From assembly GCA_022376925.1 (NCBI GenBank), contig JAIOJX010000026.1, positions 202,034,400-202,098,399 on the forward strand: DNA of 64,000 nt, read 5' to 3'. Each line of letters starts with the position of its first letter. The first letter of the stretch is position 1. Below the pieces are notes generated by a model that ran no database searches, had not been told where the DNA came from, and saw only the letters and a list, made by a program, of their open reading frames with translations. Shown one piece after another: positions 12,191 to 22,869 of this stretch. The position numbers and the translations under genes were made by a program. The stretch is from Tragulus kanchil (lineage: Eukaryota > Chordata > Mammalia > Artiodactyla > Tragulidae).

Positions 12191-13030
12191 ATATGTTGAA
12201 GATTAAATAAAAAGAGATACTTTCAATCTTTTCCTCCTAAAAATTCTTTTCTTAATTGTTAGTTACATAACCCATTCACCATGAATCAGAACTCATCCAT
12301 CTACCATCTTCCTTTTGATCATTTTGTTGGGTTCTAGCACCTTTAGTACACGTCTATGATAAACAAGCAGAAGAAGATTCATTTCTAGGATTGTTTTCTC
12401 CCAGCTTGGCCAAAGCTGCAAAAAGCCTTCACTAGTTTGTTTTCCCACACTTCTCTCACCATAGGTTGCACCCTCTGGGTTCCGAAGGGTCTGTGCCCTT
12501 TGACTCTGAAGGAATTCTCCAAGGAGCAGCTATACTTTTTACCTCATATTTCAGTGTTGAAACCAAAAAAAAAAAAAAAAAAAAAGAAGTAGAAGAAAAA
12601 CTCAAATCAGTGATTTGTCATATCTATTTTCTATTACCCTAAAAGGTTAAATAAAATATAGAAAAATGAAATTGTTAGTTAGTTTGATTGTACTTTGAAT
12701 AATCAGAACTTGAACTTCCTTGGCAATTTGGTGATGGATCTACTACCACTATAAGCCATGTGACTCCACATTCAGCCTCATCAGTGACCACAAACCTAAA
12801 CCAATCCATGCATCTCAATCTCTCTGAACTCAGCTTTTATTTCAGAGATTGGCACATAACCCAGTTAAAGACAAAGGAAATTTTCCCAGTCTTCTGTGAA
12901 AGATGTAATAGACCTTTTTCACTGAATGGATCTAAGAGGATAGAGAATTCCACTGCTGCTACTTTTTAGCTGAGACTACAGTAATATAGCTGAAGGCAGA
13001 ACTGAGGTTTCCATGGCATCATTTTGGGCC

Positions 13031-13551
13031 TGAATACAGACATGCTAAAGCCATCTTCTAATCGTGAAAATTGCAGTAATAATAACAGTATCTTTTCTCC
13101 TAGCTGGAATTTTGTATCACTTTCAAAGAAGAATCAGTCCAGTTTGATTTTCCAGAACACATTCTAATTTTAGGTAACTTTCTTCTCTTCAATTAAGACA
13201 ATTAGTGAAGAATTAGTTAACTATAAGACCCAGCATGCCTTCATTTTAATACCGTGGTAAGACTTGTCATATAAAGGACTGCAAAAAGCCCCTTGCCTTT
13301 TTGAATAATTTCGCTATGTTTTTGGTATGCAAAATATTATTTCTGTAGCTGTGGATATCAAAGATGATTCTTACAATCTTGTTAATTTATATAAGTTGAA
13401 ATTATTGATGTCATAAATCCAAGAAAAACAAAATACCATACAGGGATTCCCTGAACATCTTCTTACCAAATCATCTATCCAATCACATCTCTATGTATCA
13501 TCTGTTCCTTCTGTTAAGAGGCACAACCCTTTCTATGAAAGAGCAGTTTCT
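13031..13551. other. Single-copy DNA, nothing recognised
   Basis: AT-rich sequence with no gene or clear repeat. Its right end may be the decayed upstream part of the L2 relic that follows. Confidence 0.4.
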
Positions 13552-13651
13552 CTGCTCATGCTTTGACTTCTCTTTCCTTTAACAAAGCATTTCTCCTTTA
13601 GAAAAAAAGCAGAAAGGACAACCACTCTCCTATAATCATATTCAAACAGTT

Positions 13652-13679
13652 AATGAATGAATGAGTGGATGAGTGAATA
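13652..13679. repeat. Degenerate (TGAA)n/(TGAG)n simple repeat
   Basis: About seven imperfect tetranucleotide units. It is copied in pair 7 near 14863-14890. Confidence 0.6.
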
Positions 13680-13689
13680 CAACCTCTCA

Positions 13690-14110
13690 GCTTGGCTTAC
13701 CTTCATCTACCTTTTTTCTTTCAAGCTTCTCAAAAGAATTATCTTCACTTATCATATCCATGTCTTATTTTTTTTATTCATTATCCACTCCAAGTTCACT
13801 TTTGCCCTCTTCCACCGCATTCCTCTCATCCAGGTTATTATAGACCTCATTGTCAAGAAATATTGTGGTCACTTTTTAGATCTAGTCTTCCTTGTCTTTT
13901 CATTAGCATTCACTTTTGGATACCCATTCCTTTTGAAGTACCGTATGCCCTTAATTTTCACTATATCATAAGTACTTGGGTGGTTTTTTCCCTAATATAT
14001 TTGATCACTTCTCCATTTTCATTTTCTGGGCTGATCTTTCTGTATACAAATATCAAATGTCAGAATGCCTCAAAACTCAAGACTAAAACTAAAATGTATC
14101 CTTGCCCAAG
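13690..14110 (+). mobile_element. L2 LINE relic (ORF region)
   Basis: The segment resembles the L2 (CR1-clade) coding region: a 'gttattatagacctcattgt' stretch, then 'ggtcactttttagatctagt', and later 'cctcaaaactcaagac'. Overlapping hydrophobic frames of 104 and 149 codons (13657-13971, 13692-14141) shadow this relic and lie in different frames, so neither is credible as a gene. Confidence 0.55.
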
Positions 14111-14336
14111 GCAATTAGACAAACTTGCTTTTTCATTTTGAATATAAGAGTAATTTGCTATGGCAGAGAGTAGTATTCTGATAGTTCACAGAAAAAAAGC
14201 AATAGTTTGAGTTCCCAAGATAAATTTGTTTTCCTAAAGAGCTTTGAGTACTTTCAAGATACTTCTGTCTTTAATTCATTACCTGGGGTTTGGAGGGGAT
14301 GCTGGTGGAGTTTGTATAAGATCAAGGAGTAAACTA

Positions 14337-14427
14337 GCAAGAAAGGGGAAAAAATAAGAAAGGAAGAAGGGAGAGAGATAGGAAAGGGGTGGGAGGGGAG
14401 AAGTGACAGAAATGAGAGTGAAAAAAG
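14337..14427 (+). repeat. Purine-rich tract
   Basis: About 90 bp almost entirely of A and G on the + strand, with gggagagagatagg and gggtgggagggg blocks. It occurs three times (also 15548-15638 and 16740-16830) because pairs 7 and 8 overlap. Confidence 0.8.
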
Positions 14428-14900
14428 TCTTCTGATAAATGTCCAAAGTTATAAAACCCCTGGGTCTTACAAATCAGATACACATAAGTGAATTTTTCCT
14501 TTCTCTCATTTTTGATTAGATAGTGTATGTGCTAAGGATTTGAGAATGATCATATTCTAAATAGTTGCTGACAAGGAAGCTTCTGATAAAAGTGTAAATC
14601 AAACCACTGCAACAATTCAAGCAATCTTTCTCCAGTGTATCCCATTAATGCCGTTTCTACAGGTCAACGCAGAAAGCCTCAGTGCTTCAATAAGAGGAAA
14701 AAGTGATCTCAGAAATTCCTAGTAGATCACTGCCATTATCTGCAATCAGTTCTATATATAATTAGCTGCTCATGCTTTGACTTCTCTTTCCTTTAACAAA
14801 GCATTTCTCCTTTAGAAAAGCAGAAAGGACAACCACTCTCCTATAATCATATTCAAACAGTTAATGAATGAATGAGTGGATGAGTGAATACAACCTCTCA

Positions 14901-15321
14901 GCTTGGCTTACCTTCATCTACCTTTTTTCTTTCAAGCTTCTCAAAAGAATTATCTTCACTTATCATATCCATGTCTTATTTTTTTTATTCATTATCCACT
15001 CCAAGTTCACTTTTGCCCTCTTCCACCGCATTCCTCTCATCCAGGTTATTATAGACCTCATTGTCAAGAAATATTGTGGTCACTTTTTAGATCTAGTCTT
15101 CCTTGTCTTTTCATTAGCATTCACTTTTGGATACCCATTCCTTTTGAAGTACCGTATGCCCTTAATTTTCACTATATCATAAGTACTTAGGTGGTTTTTT
15201 CCCTAATATATTTGATCACTTCTCCATTTTCATTTTCTGGGCTGATCTTTCTGTATACAAATATCAAATGTCAGAATGCCTCAAAACTCAAGACTAAAAC
15301 TAAAATGTATCCTTGCCCAAG
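14901..15321 (+). mobile_element. L2 LINE relic, duplicated copy
   Basis: Copy of 13690-14110 carried by pair 7. One G-to-A change near 15189 shortens the longer hydrophobic frame, so that frame is not conserved even between copies. Confidence 0.55.
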
Positions 15322-15547
15322 GCAATTAGACAAACTTGCTTTTTCATTTTGAATATAAGAGTAATTTGCTATGGCAGAGAGTAGTATTCTGATAGTTCAC
15401 AGAAAAAAAGCAATAGTTTGAGTTCCCAAGATAAATTTGTTTTCCTAAAGAGCTTTGAGTACTTTCAAGATACTTCTGTCTTTAATTCATTACCTGGGGT
15501 TTGGAGGGGATGCTGGTGGAGTTTGTATAAGATCAAGGAGTAAACTA

Positions 15548-15638
15548 GCAAGAAAGGGGAAAAAATAAGAAAGGAAGAAGGGAGAGAGATAGGAAAGGGG
15601 TGGGAGGGGAGAAGTGACAGAAATGAGAGTGAAAAAAG
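15548..15638 (+). repeat. Purine-rich tract, second copy
   Basis: Copy of 14337-14427. It lies in both pair 7 and pair 8. Confidence 0.8.
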
Positions 15639-16209
15639 TCTTCTGATAAATGTCCAAAGTTATAAAACCCCTGGGTCTTACAAATCAGATACACATAAGT
15701 GAATTTTTCCTTTCTCTCATTTTTGATTAGATAGTGTATGTGCTAAGGATTTGAGAATGATCATATTCTAAATAGTTGCTGACAAGGAAGCTTCTGATAA
15801 AAGTGTAAATCAAACCACTGCAACAATTCAAGCAATCTTTCTCCAGTGTATCCCATTAATGCCGTTTCTACAGGTCAACGCAGAAAGCCTCAGTGCTTCA
15901 ATAAGAGGGGAAAAAAGTGATCTCAGTCCCTTAATATATTCCTAGTAGATCACTGCCATTATCTGCAATCAGTTCTATATATAATTAGAGGGTTTATTTT
16001 TGCATTACAGAAACTATCCCTAATTATGTGTTATTTGTGAATTGCTGCAAATCTACATTAATCTTTATGATGAAATGAGGGTCTTGCTTCTCACTGTATT
16101 AATATCATTTCTACATTCTTTTCTCTCCTACTCCAAATCTGATGTAGTGCCAGGACCTGTTCAAAATGCTTTTAAAAGCATTCACCTATCTTTCCAGCCT
16201 CCATACATT

Positions 16210-16692
16210 GTTGTTCAGTCCCTCAGTTGTGTATGACTCTTTGTGACTCCATGGACTGCAGCAAGCCAGGATTTTCTGTCCTTCACCATCTCTTGGACCT
16301 TGCTCAAACTCATGTCCATTGGCTCAAGGATGCCATTCAACCATCTTGTCCTCTGTTTTTCCCTTCCCCTCCTGCCTTTAATCTCTCCCAGCATCAGGGT
16401 TTTTTTCCAATAAGTCAGCTCTTTTCATTGGGTGACCAAAGTGTTGAAGCTTCAGCTTCAACACTTTCAATGAATATTCAGGGTTGATTTCCTTTAGGAT
16501 TAAATGGTTTGATGTCTCTGCAGTCCAAGGAACTCTCAAGAGACTTCTCCAAGGCCACAGTTAGAAAGGTACTCAGCTTTCTTTATGGTCTAACTCTCAC
16601 ATCCATACATGACTACTGGAAAGAATATAGTTTGACCACATGGACCTTTGTTGGTCCTCAAAGTGGTGCTCTGCTTTAATACACTGTCTAGG
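16210..16692 (-). mobile_element. BovB LINE 3' part, truncated at a duplication junction
   Basis: Reverse-strand 3' end of BovB (RTE clade). On the + strand it begins gttgttcagtccctcag, passes 'catgtccattggctc' and 'cccagcatcaggg', and stops at the junction of pair 8. The longer version is 17402-18200. Confidence 0.85.
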
Positions 16693-16739
16693 ACTTCTCC
16701 AAGGCCACAGTTAGTATCCACAGGTTTTGGAGTAAACTA

Positions 16740-16830
16740 GCAAGAAAGGGGAAAAAATAAGAAAGGAAGAAGGGAGAGAGATAGGAAAGGGGTGGGAGGG
16801 GAGAAGTGACAGAAATGAGAGTGAAAAAAG
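16740..16830 (+). repeat. Purine-rich tract, third copy
   Basis: Copy of 15548-15638 carried by pair 8. Confidence 0.8.
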
Positions 16831-17401
16831 TCTTCTGATAAATGTCCAAAGTTATAAAACCCCTGGGTCTTACAAATCAGATACACATAAGTGAATTTTT
16901 CCTTTCTCTCATTTTTGATTAGATAGTGTATGTGCTAAGGATTTGAGAATGATCATATTCTAAATAGTTGCTGACAAGGAAGCTTCTGATAAAAGTGTAA
17001 ATCAAACCACTGCAACAATTCAAGCAGTCTTTCTCCAGTGTATCCCATTAATGCCGTTTCTACAGGTCAACGCAGAAAGCCTCAGTGCTTCAATAAGAGG
17101 GGAAAAAAGTGATCTCAGTCCCTTAATATATTCCTAGTAGATCACTGCCATTATCTGCAATCAGTTCTATATATAATTAGAGGGTTTATTTTTGCATTAC
17201 AGAAACTATCCCTAATTATGTGTTATTTGTGAATTGCTGCAAATCTACATTAATCTTTATGATGAAATGAGGGTCTTGCTTCTCACTGTATTAATATCAT
17301 TTCTACATTCTTTTCTCTCCTACTCCAAATCTGATGTAGTGCCAGGACCTGTTCAAAATGCTTTTAAAAGCATTCACCTATCTTTCCAGCCTCCATACAT
17401 T

Positions 17402-18200
17402 GTTGTTCAGTCCCTCAGTTGTGTATGACTCTTTGTGACTCCATGGACTGCAGCAAGCCAGGATTTTCTGTCCTTCACCATCTCTTGGACCTTGCTCAAA
17501 CTCATGTCCATTGGCTCAAGGATGCCATTCAACCATCTTGTCCTCTGTTTTTCCCTTCCCCTCCTGCCTTTAATCTCTCCCAGCATCAGGGTTTTTTTCC
17601 AATAAGTCAGCTCTTTTCATTGGGTGACCAAAGTGTTGAAGCTTCAGCTTCAACACTTTCAATGAATATTCAGGGTTGATTTCCTTTAGGATTAAATGGT
17701 TTGATGTCTCTGCAGTCCAAGGAACTCTCAAGAGACTTCTCCAAGGCCACAGTTAGAAAGGTACTCAGCTTTCTTTATGGTCTAACTCTCACATCCATAC
17801 ATGACTACTGGAAAGAATATAGTTTGACCACATGGACCTTTGTTGGTCCTCAAAGTGGTGTCTCTGCTTTTTAATACACTGTCTAGGCTTGTCATAGCTT
17901 TTCTTCCAAAGAGCAAGCATCTTTTAATTTCATGGCTTCAGTCACCGTCCACAGTGATTTTGGAGCCCAAGGAAATAAAGTTTGTCACTGTTGCCATTGT
18001 TTCCCCATCCATTTGCCATGAAGTGATGGAACCAGTTGCCATGATCTTCATTTTTTGAATGTTGAGTTTTAAGCTTTTTCACTCTCCTCCTTCACCTTCA
18101 TCAAGAGGTTCTTTAGTTCCTCTTAGCTTTCTGCTCTAAGGGTAATGTCATCTGCATATCTCAGGTTATTGAGATTTCTCCCAGCAATCTTGATTCCAGT
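17402..18200 (-). mobile_element. BovB (RTE) LINE, 5'-truncated, with reverse-transcriptase remnant
   Basis: This is the longest BovB piece in the window, about 800 bp of the element's 3' end on the reverse strand. Reading the reverse complement from 18200, the segment near 18136-18172 gives NLRYADDITL. The YADD (18147-18158) is the catalytic motif of the reverse transcriptase palm. Downstream frames match the BovB C-terminal region but are broken by stops and indels. BovB supplies the replication machinery for ruminant Bov-A/Bov-tA SINEs. This copy is dead: the endonuclease and most of the polymerase are absent. Confidence 0.88.
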
Positions 18201-18734
18201 CTCCATATGTGGACTATTTCAAAACATCTATTCATCATTTGTCTGTCCTCTAGCAGAGGCAGATGAAGATAAATCACGATGGATAAAAGCAGTTGCTAAC
18301 AGACTTTTATACAAATGTTGTGTTTGCTATGTTGAGGTTCTGACACAGATGCTTACTCTAAGTATTTTCTTGTTTCTTTGTTTAAAAGTGTCCACTAAAA
18401 TTATAGTAAAGGATATCCTTTCATGGGAAACAAGATTCTTTTTACACTAAACAAATTGGTCCAGGCCATCCTGTGACTTGGTTAGAGACATTATAATGGA
18501 AAATAAGTTGTTTCTTTTAGAAAGGAGCTGTTTCTTTTAGCAAGGAGTTTTCTTTTACCCAAGGATTCATATGAACCCAGAAGATGAAAGAAATTTTTTT
18601 TCAAACAAGAGCAGTTTAGAAAGCCAAGGGATATGCAATTAAAGCAAATGATTTCAAGTCTTCAAAATTTATTTCAATGATTGACTAAGTTATTGCCAGA
18701 AAATTGTTCTGCAAACTAAACTGAAGTGCTTTAA
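18201..18734. other. Unique DNA, nothing recognised
   Basis: It contains a local direct repeat, gtttcttttag, at 18510-18520 and 18530-18540. The copy is at 19352-19885. Confidence 0.4.
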
Positions 18735-18786
18735 TTCAGGTCACGCAGCGGTAGAGAATCCACCTGCCAATGCAGGAAACACAGAT

Positions 18787-19351
18787 TTGAAGCTTCAGCT
18801 TAAACACTTTCAATGAATATTCAGGGTTGATTTCCTTTAGGATTAAATGGTTTGATGTCTCTGCAGTCCAAGGAACTCTCAAGAGACTTCTCCAAGGCCA
18901 CAGTTAGAAAGGTACTCAGCTTTCTTTATGGTCTAACTCTCACATCCATACATGACTACTGGAAAGAATATAGTTTGACCACATGGACCTTTGTTGGTCC
19001 TCAAAGTGGTGTCTCTGCTTTTTAATACACTGTCTAGGCTTGTCATAGCTTTTCTTCCAAAGAGCAAGCATCTTTTAATTTCATGGCTTCAGTCACCGTC
19101 CACAGTGATTTTGGAGCCCAAGGAAATAAAGTTTGTCACTGTTGCCATTGTTTCCCCATCCATTTGCCATGAAGTGATGGAACCAGTTGCCATGATCTTC
19201 ATTTTTTGAATGTTGAGTTTTAAGCTTTTTCACTCTCCTCCTTCACCTTCATCAAGAGGTTCTTTAGTTCCTCTTAGCTTTCTGCTCTAAGGGTAATGTC
19301 ATCTGCATATCTCAGGTTATTGAGATTTCTCCCAGCAATCTTGATTCCAGT
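18787..19351 (-). mobile_element. BovB LINE fragment, duplicated copy
   Basis: Copy of the 5' half of 17402-18200 carried by pair 9. The YADD codons are at 19298-19309. Confidence 0.85.
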
Positions 19352-19885
19352 CTCCATATGTGGACTATTTCAAAACATCTATTCATCATTTGTCTGTCCT
19401 CTAGCAGAGGCAGATGAAGATAAATCACGATGGATAAAAGCAGTTGCTAACAGACTTTTATACAAATGTTGTGTTTGCTATGTTGAGGTTCTGACACAGA
19501 TGCTTACTCTAAGTATTTTCTTGTTTCTTTGTTTAAAAGTGTCCACTAAAATTATAGTAAAGGATATCCTTTCATGGGAAACAAGATTCTTTTTACACTA
19601 AACAAATTGGTCCAGGCCATCCTGTGACTTGGTTAGAGACATTATAATGGAAAATAAGTTGTTTCTTTTAGAAAGGAGCTGTTTCTTTTAGCAAGGAGTT
19701 TTCTTTTACCCAAGGATTCATATGAACCCAGAAGATGAAAGAATTTTTTTTTCAAACAAGAGCAGTTTAGAAAGCCAAGGGATATGCAATTAAAGCAAAT
19801 GATTTCAAGTCTTCAAAATTTATTTCAATGATTGACTAAGTTATTGCCAGAAAATTGTTCTGCAAACTAAACTGAAGTGCTTTAA

Positions 19886-19941
19886 TTCAGGTCACGCAGC
19901 GGTAGAGAATCCACCTGCCAATGCAGGAAACACAGATTTGA
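19886..19941 (+). mobile_element. Bov-tA/CHR-type tRNA head fragment
   Basis: Only the tRNA-like head remains: 'agcggtagagaatccacctg' then 'ccaatgcaggaaacac'. The body is absent even in the copy that reads into unique sequence, so this is a genuine truncated fragment. The partner is at 18735-18790. Confidence 0.65.
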
Positions 19942-19969
19942 TCAGCCAGAATAGAGCACGCCATGCACA

Positions 19970-20178
19970 GTAAGTGCTGTGTGCTGAATCATCTTGGTCG
20001 TGTCTAACTGTTTGCAACCCTGTGGACTCTAACCTACCAGGGTCCTCTGTCCATGGGATTCTCCAGGCAAGAATACTAGAATGAGTTGCTATGCTCTCCT
20101 CCAGGGGATTTTCCTGACCCTGGGATCAAACACATGCCTCTTATATCTCCTGCATTGGCAGATGGTTTATCACTTTAT
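19970..20178 (-). mobile_element. Bov-tA/Bov-A2-type SINE
   Basis: Reverse orientation: 'gtcgtgtctaactg', 'ccatgggattctccaggcaa', 'ccaggggattttcctgaccc', 'cctgcattggcagatgg' in the expected order. Confidence 0.85.
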
Positions 20179-20392
20179 CAATAAAATCTTGCCAGCATTA
20201 TCAGACTCTGCTCAATAACAAATGAAAAGACATTCAAAGGGGTTAAAAATGTGTCCTTATGATTGCGTGAAGCTTGTGGACACCAAGAATTAGTCAGCTT
20301 GAAACATTTGCAAATATTAAGACAACTATTTTCAAGGTTTACACGTCAAAACGTTGAGAAGGAATTATGAAAAAAAAAAAAACCTAGAAGTT

Positions 20393-20673
20393 GGGTTTCC
20401 CTGGTGGTTCAGTGGGCAAAGAGTCCGCCTTGCAGTGCAAGGGGCACCAATTCAATCCCTGGCCCAGGAAGATCCCACATGCCACAGAATGGTTGGACCG
20501 GTGTGTCCAATTACCAGCCAGTGCTCTGGAGCACATGCGCCCACAGCCAGTGTTCTAAAACGAGAGAAGCCACTGCAATGGGAGGACCACAAAGGCCAAA
20601 AAATGGGGATGGATGAAAATAAATAAACATAAAACCAACAAAAGAGGCCAAAATTTTAAAAAATTTTAAAAAA
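20393..20673 (+). mobile_element. CHR-type tRNA-derived SINE with target-site duplication
   Basis: The head is tttccctggtggttcagtgg, with a body through 'gatcccacatgcc', 'tggagcacatgcg', 'agaagccactgcaatgggag' and an A-rich AAATAAATA tail. Direct repeats ctagaagtt flank it at 20384-20392 and 20674-20682. The subfamily name needs a repeat library. Confidence 0.85.
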
Positions 20674-20722
20674 CTAGAAGTTTAATCTCCATTCTGATGC
20701 CTATTTTCCTTAAAAGTAGAAG

Positions 20723-20767
20723 ACTCAAAGCAAAAAGACTCAAAGTAAAAAGACTCAGAGTAAAAAG
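20723..20767 (+). repeat. Three 15-bp tandem units
   Basis: The unit actcaaagcaaaaag is repeated three times with single-base changes. The copy is at 21822-21866. Confidence 0.8.
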
Positions 20768-21239
20768 TTGATACCCATTATTTGACATTTACTTATAAAA
20801 TGTTTAAAAAATGTAGATTATCTTGTCTCTAGATTATTTCTCCCATTTTTAACAATGTAAAATGTAACAATCCAGTGTAGCTGAAAATATGATGAAGAAA
20901 CATCACAGTATGTTGTTAAATGATGACTTAGTGAAGTAATCCTTTAGGATACCTGAGGACACAGGTTTTCATTGGCTGTATTATTACCAAAAATATTTAT
21001 TAAGAGCTTCTTGCATTTGTTCTCTGGGTTAGGAAATCTAATACTCCTTAAAGAAATCAGTATGGGTTCAAATACTTTTCAACCTCTTCTAGTCCTTTGC
21101 CTTCCTCTGTCACTCATATTCATGATTCTCCAGGATTCAGTATTTGGCCCATATATGTGACACCTTCATAAGTAATCTCACTCCAGTTTCCATTCTTAAT
21201 TAGTCTTAACAGGTATTATAATAATCTGAGGTCTAGAAT

Positions 21240-21474
21240 AGCATAATGGTTAAGAACACATGGTCTGGTCATGAATTTAGGCTGCCTAAATTCAAATTGC
21301 ATCCCTCACACTCACAAATCTATTTGAGGCTCAGTTTTTCAATTTAAGGGAATAATAGCACCTACTTGACAGAGGAATGATGTTAGTACATCTGGCTTAC
21401 ACTTTAATATAGTAAAGCACTTAGAACAGTTTGTCATACTGCAAATAGTCAATGTTTGTTGTTATTATCTTTAT
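21240..21474 (+). mobile_element. MIR SINE, nearly full length
   Basis: Clear MIR order: 'agcataatggttaagaacac', 'ctgcctaaattcaaattgc', 'ctcagtttttcaatttaagg', 'agcacctacttgacag', 'aaagcacttagaacag', ending with a 'caatgtttgttgttatt' motif. Confidence 0.88.
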
Positions 21475-21521
21475 GTTATTGTTCCTAAATCTAGATCTAT
21501 AATTAGTAACCAAAGCTTTAG

Positions 21522-21772
21522 AAGTTGGGGCAAAGAGTCCCCCACACAATTCAATCCCTGGCCCAGGAAGATCCCACATGCCACAGAATGGTTGGACCGG
21601 TGTGTCCAATTACCAGCCAGTGCTCTGGAGCACATGCGCCCACAGCCAGTGTTCTAAAACGAGAGAAGCCACTGCAATGGGAGGACCACAAAGGCCAAAA
21701 AATGGGGATGGATGAAAATAAATAAACATAAAACCAACAAAAGAGGCCAAAATTTTAAAAAATTTTAAAAAA
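21522..21772 (+). mobile_element. CHR-type SINE, partial duplicated copy
   Basis: Second copy of the 20393-20673 SINE without most of its head. The missing head falls exactly at the junction filler of pair 10. Confidence 0.8.
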
Positions 21773-22338
21773 CTAGAAGTTTAATCTCCATTCTGATGCC
21801 TATTTTCCTTAAAAGTAGAAGACTCAAAGCAAAAAGACTCAAAGGAAAAAGACTCAGAGTAAAAAGTTGATACCCATTATTTGACATTTACTTATAAAAT
21901 GTTTAAAAAATGTAGATTATCTTGTCTCTAGATTATTTCTCCCATTTTTAACAATGTAAAATGTAACAATCCAGTGTAGCTGAAAATATGATGAAGAAAC
22001 ATCACAGTATGTTGTTAAATGATGACTTAGTGAAGTAATCCTTTAGGATACCTGAGGACACAGGTTTTCATTGGCTGTATTATTACCAAAAATATTTATT
22101 AAGAGCTTCTTGCATTTGTTCTCTGGGTTAGGAAATCTAATACTCCTTAAAGAAATCAGTATGGGTTCAAATACTTTTCAACCTCTTCTAGTCCTTTGCC
22201 TTCCTCTGTCACTCATATTCATGATTCTCCAGGATTCAGTATTTGGCCCATATATGTGACACCTTCATAAGTAATCTCACTCCAGTTTCCATTCTTAATT
22301 AGTCTTAACAGGTATTATAATAATCTGAGGTCTAGAAT

Positions 22339-22573
22339 AGCATAATGGTTAAGAACACATGGTCTGGTCATGAATTTAGGCTGCCTAAATTCAAATTGCA
22401 TCCCTCACACTCACAAATCTATTTGAGGCTCAGTTTTTCAATTTAAGGGAATAATAGCACCTACTTGACAGAGGAATGATGTTAGTACATCTGGCTTACA
22501 CTTTAATATAGTAAAGCACTTAGAACAGTTTGTCATACTGCAAATAGTCAATGTTTGTTGTTATTATCTTTAT
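22339..22573 (+). mobile_element. MIR SINE, duplicated copy
   Basis: Copy of 21240-21474 carried by pair 10. Confidence 0.88.
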
Positions 22574-22869
22574 GTTATTGTTCCTAAATCTAGATCTATA
22601 ATTAGTAACCAAAGCTTTAGATCTGAAAACAAAATCCTCAAAAAAAACAAATGTGCTAATAACCTGCACTAATATCACCTGGGGCATATATTCAAAATGA
22701 AGATTTTCAGACTTCATCCCATATTTCACGAATCAGACTACCTGATAAATAGACTCAGGAATATGTACTTTATCAAATTCTCAGAAATTCTGATACAAAA
22801 TATCATTTGTAACCTCTTTTTTTTTAGTTTGATATTTATTGTCCTTGAGTTATCTCTACTGGGCTGATC

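Larger units (their letters stand above)
10435..13030. repeat. Tandem duplication pair 6 (about 1298 bp, the longest)
   Basis: Units 10435-11731 and 11732-13030 abut with 1 bp of microhomology. Differences are homopolymer lengths only: the A-run at about 11269-11287 versus its longer copy near 12565-12585, and one extra T near 12966. That kind of difference fits read error or slippage better than old divergence. Confidence 0.95.
13552..15988. repeat. Tandem duplication pair 7 (1214 and 1223 bp)
   Basis: Units 13552-14765 and 14766-15988 abut directly. Unit 2 has three fewer A near its left edge (about 14817). Unit 1 has a replacement close to its right edge, about 14695-14717, where unit 2 reads 12 bp longer (about 15905-15938). 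The third copy near 17098-17135 agrees with unit 2, so unit 1 is the odd one out. Confidence 0.94.
15537..17887. repeat. Tandem duplication pair 8 (1192 bp offset)
   Basis: Units are about 15537-16692 and 16729-17887. The last 30 bp of unit 1 have small deletions relative to unit 2 (ggtgctctgctttaat versus ggtgtctctgctttttaat). A filler at 16693-16728 follows, most of which copies 16542-16564. Confidence 0.94.
17636..19941. repeat. Tandem duplication pair 9 (1151 bp units)
   Basis: Units 17636-18786 and 18787-19937 abut with 4 bp of microhomology (ttga). One substitution lies 16 bp into unit 2 (cagcttcaac versus cagcttaaac). The overlap with pair 8 makes a three-copy BovB stretch of about 250 bp. 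Confidence 0.96.
20448..22620. repeat. Tandem duplication pair 10 (1099 bp offset)
   Basis: Units are 20448-21521 and 21547-22620. The filler 21522-21546 reads as the sequence upstream of unit 2 (from 20386 on) with two internal blocks missing. One substitution is visible (caaagtaaaa versus caaaggaaaa near 21844). Confidence 0.95.

Noticed and set aside
13657..14141. Two overlapping hydrophobic frames (104 and 149 codons) resembling membrane proteins
   Set aside because: They lie in different frames over T-rich L2-like sequence, and the copy at 14868-15190 has a change that shortens one of them. This is not the pattern of a selected gene.
19886..19941. tRNA-like head considered as a tRNA gene
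   Set aside because: It has only the SINE head, with no full cloverleaf or anticodon arm that I can fold. It is a SINE fragment.
20723..20767. Regular short repeats considered as a CRISPR-like array
   Set aside because: There are only three 15-bp units without unique spacers, in a mammalian genome. It is a simple tandem repeat.
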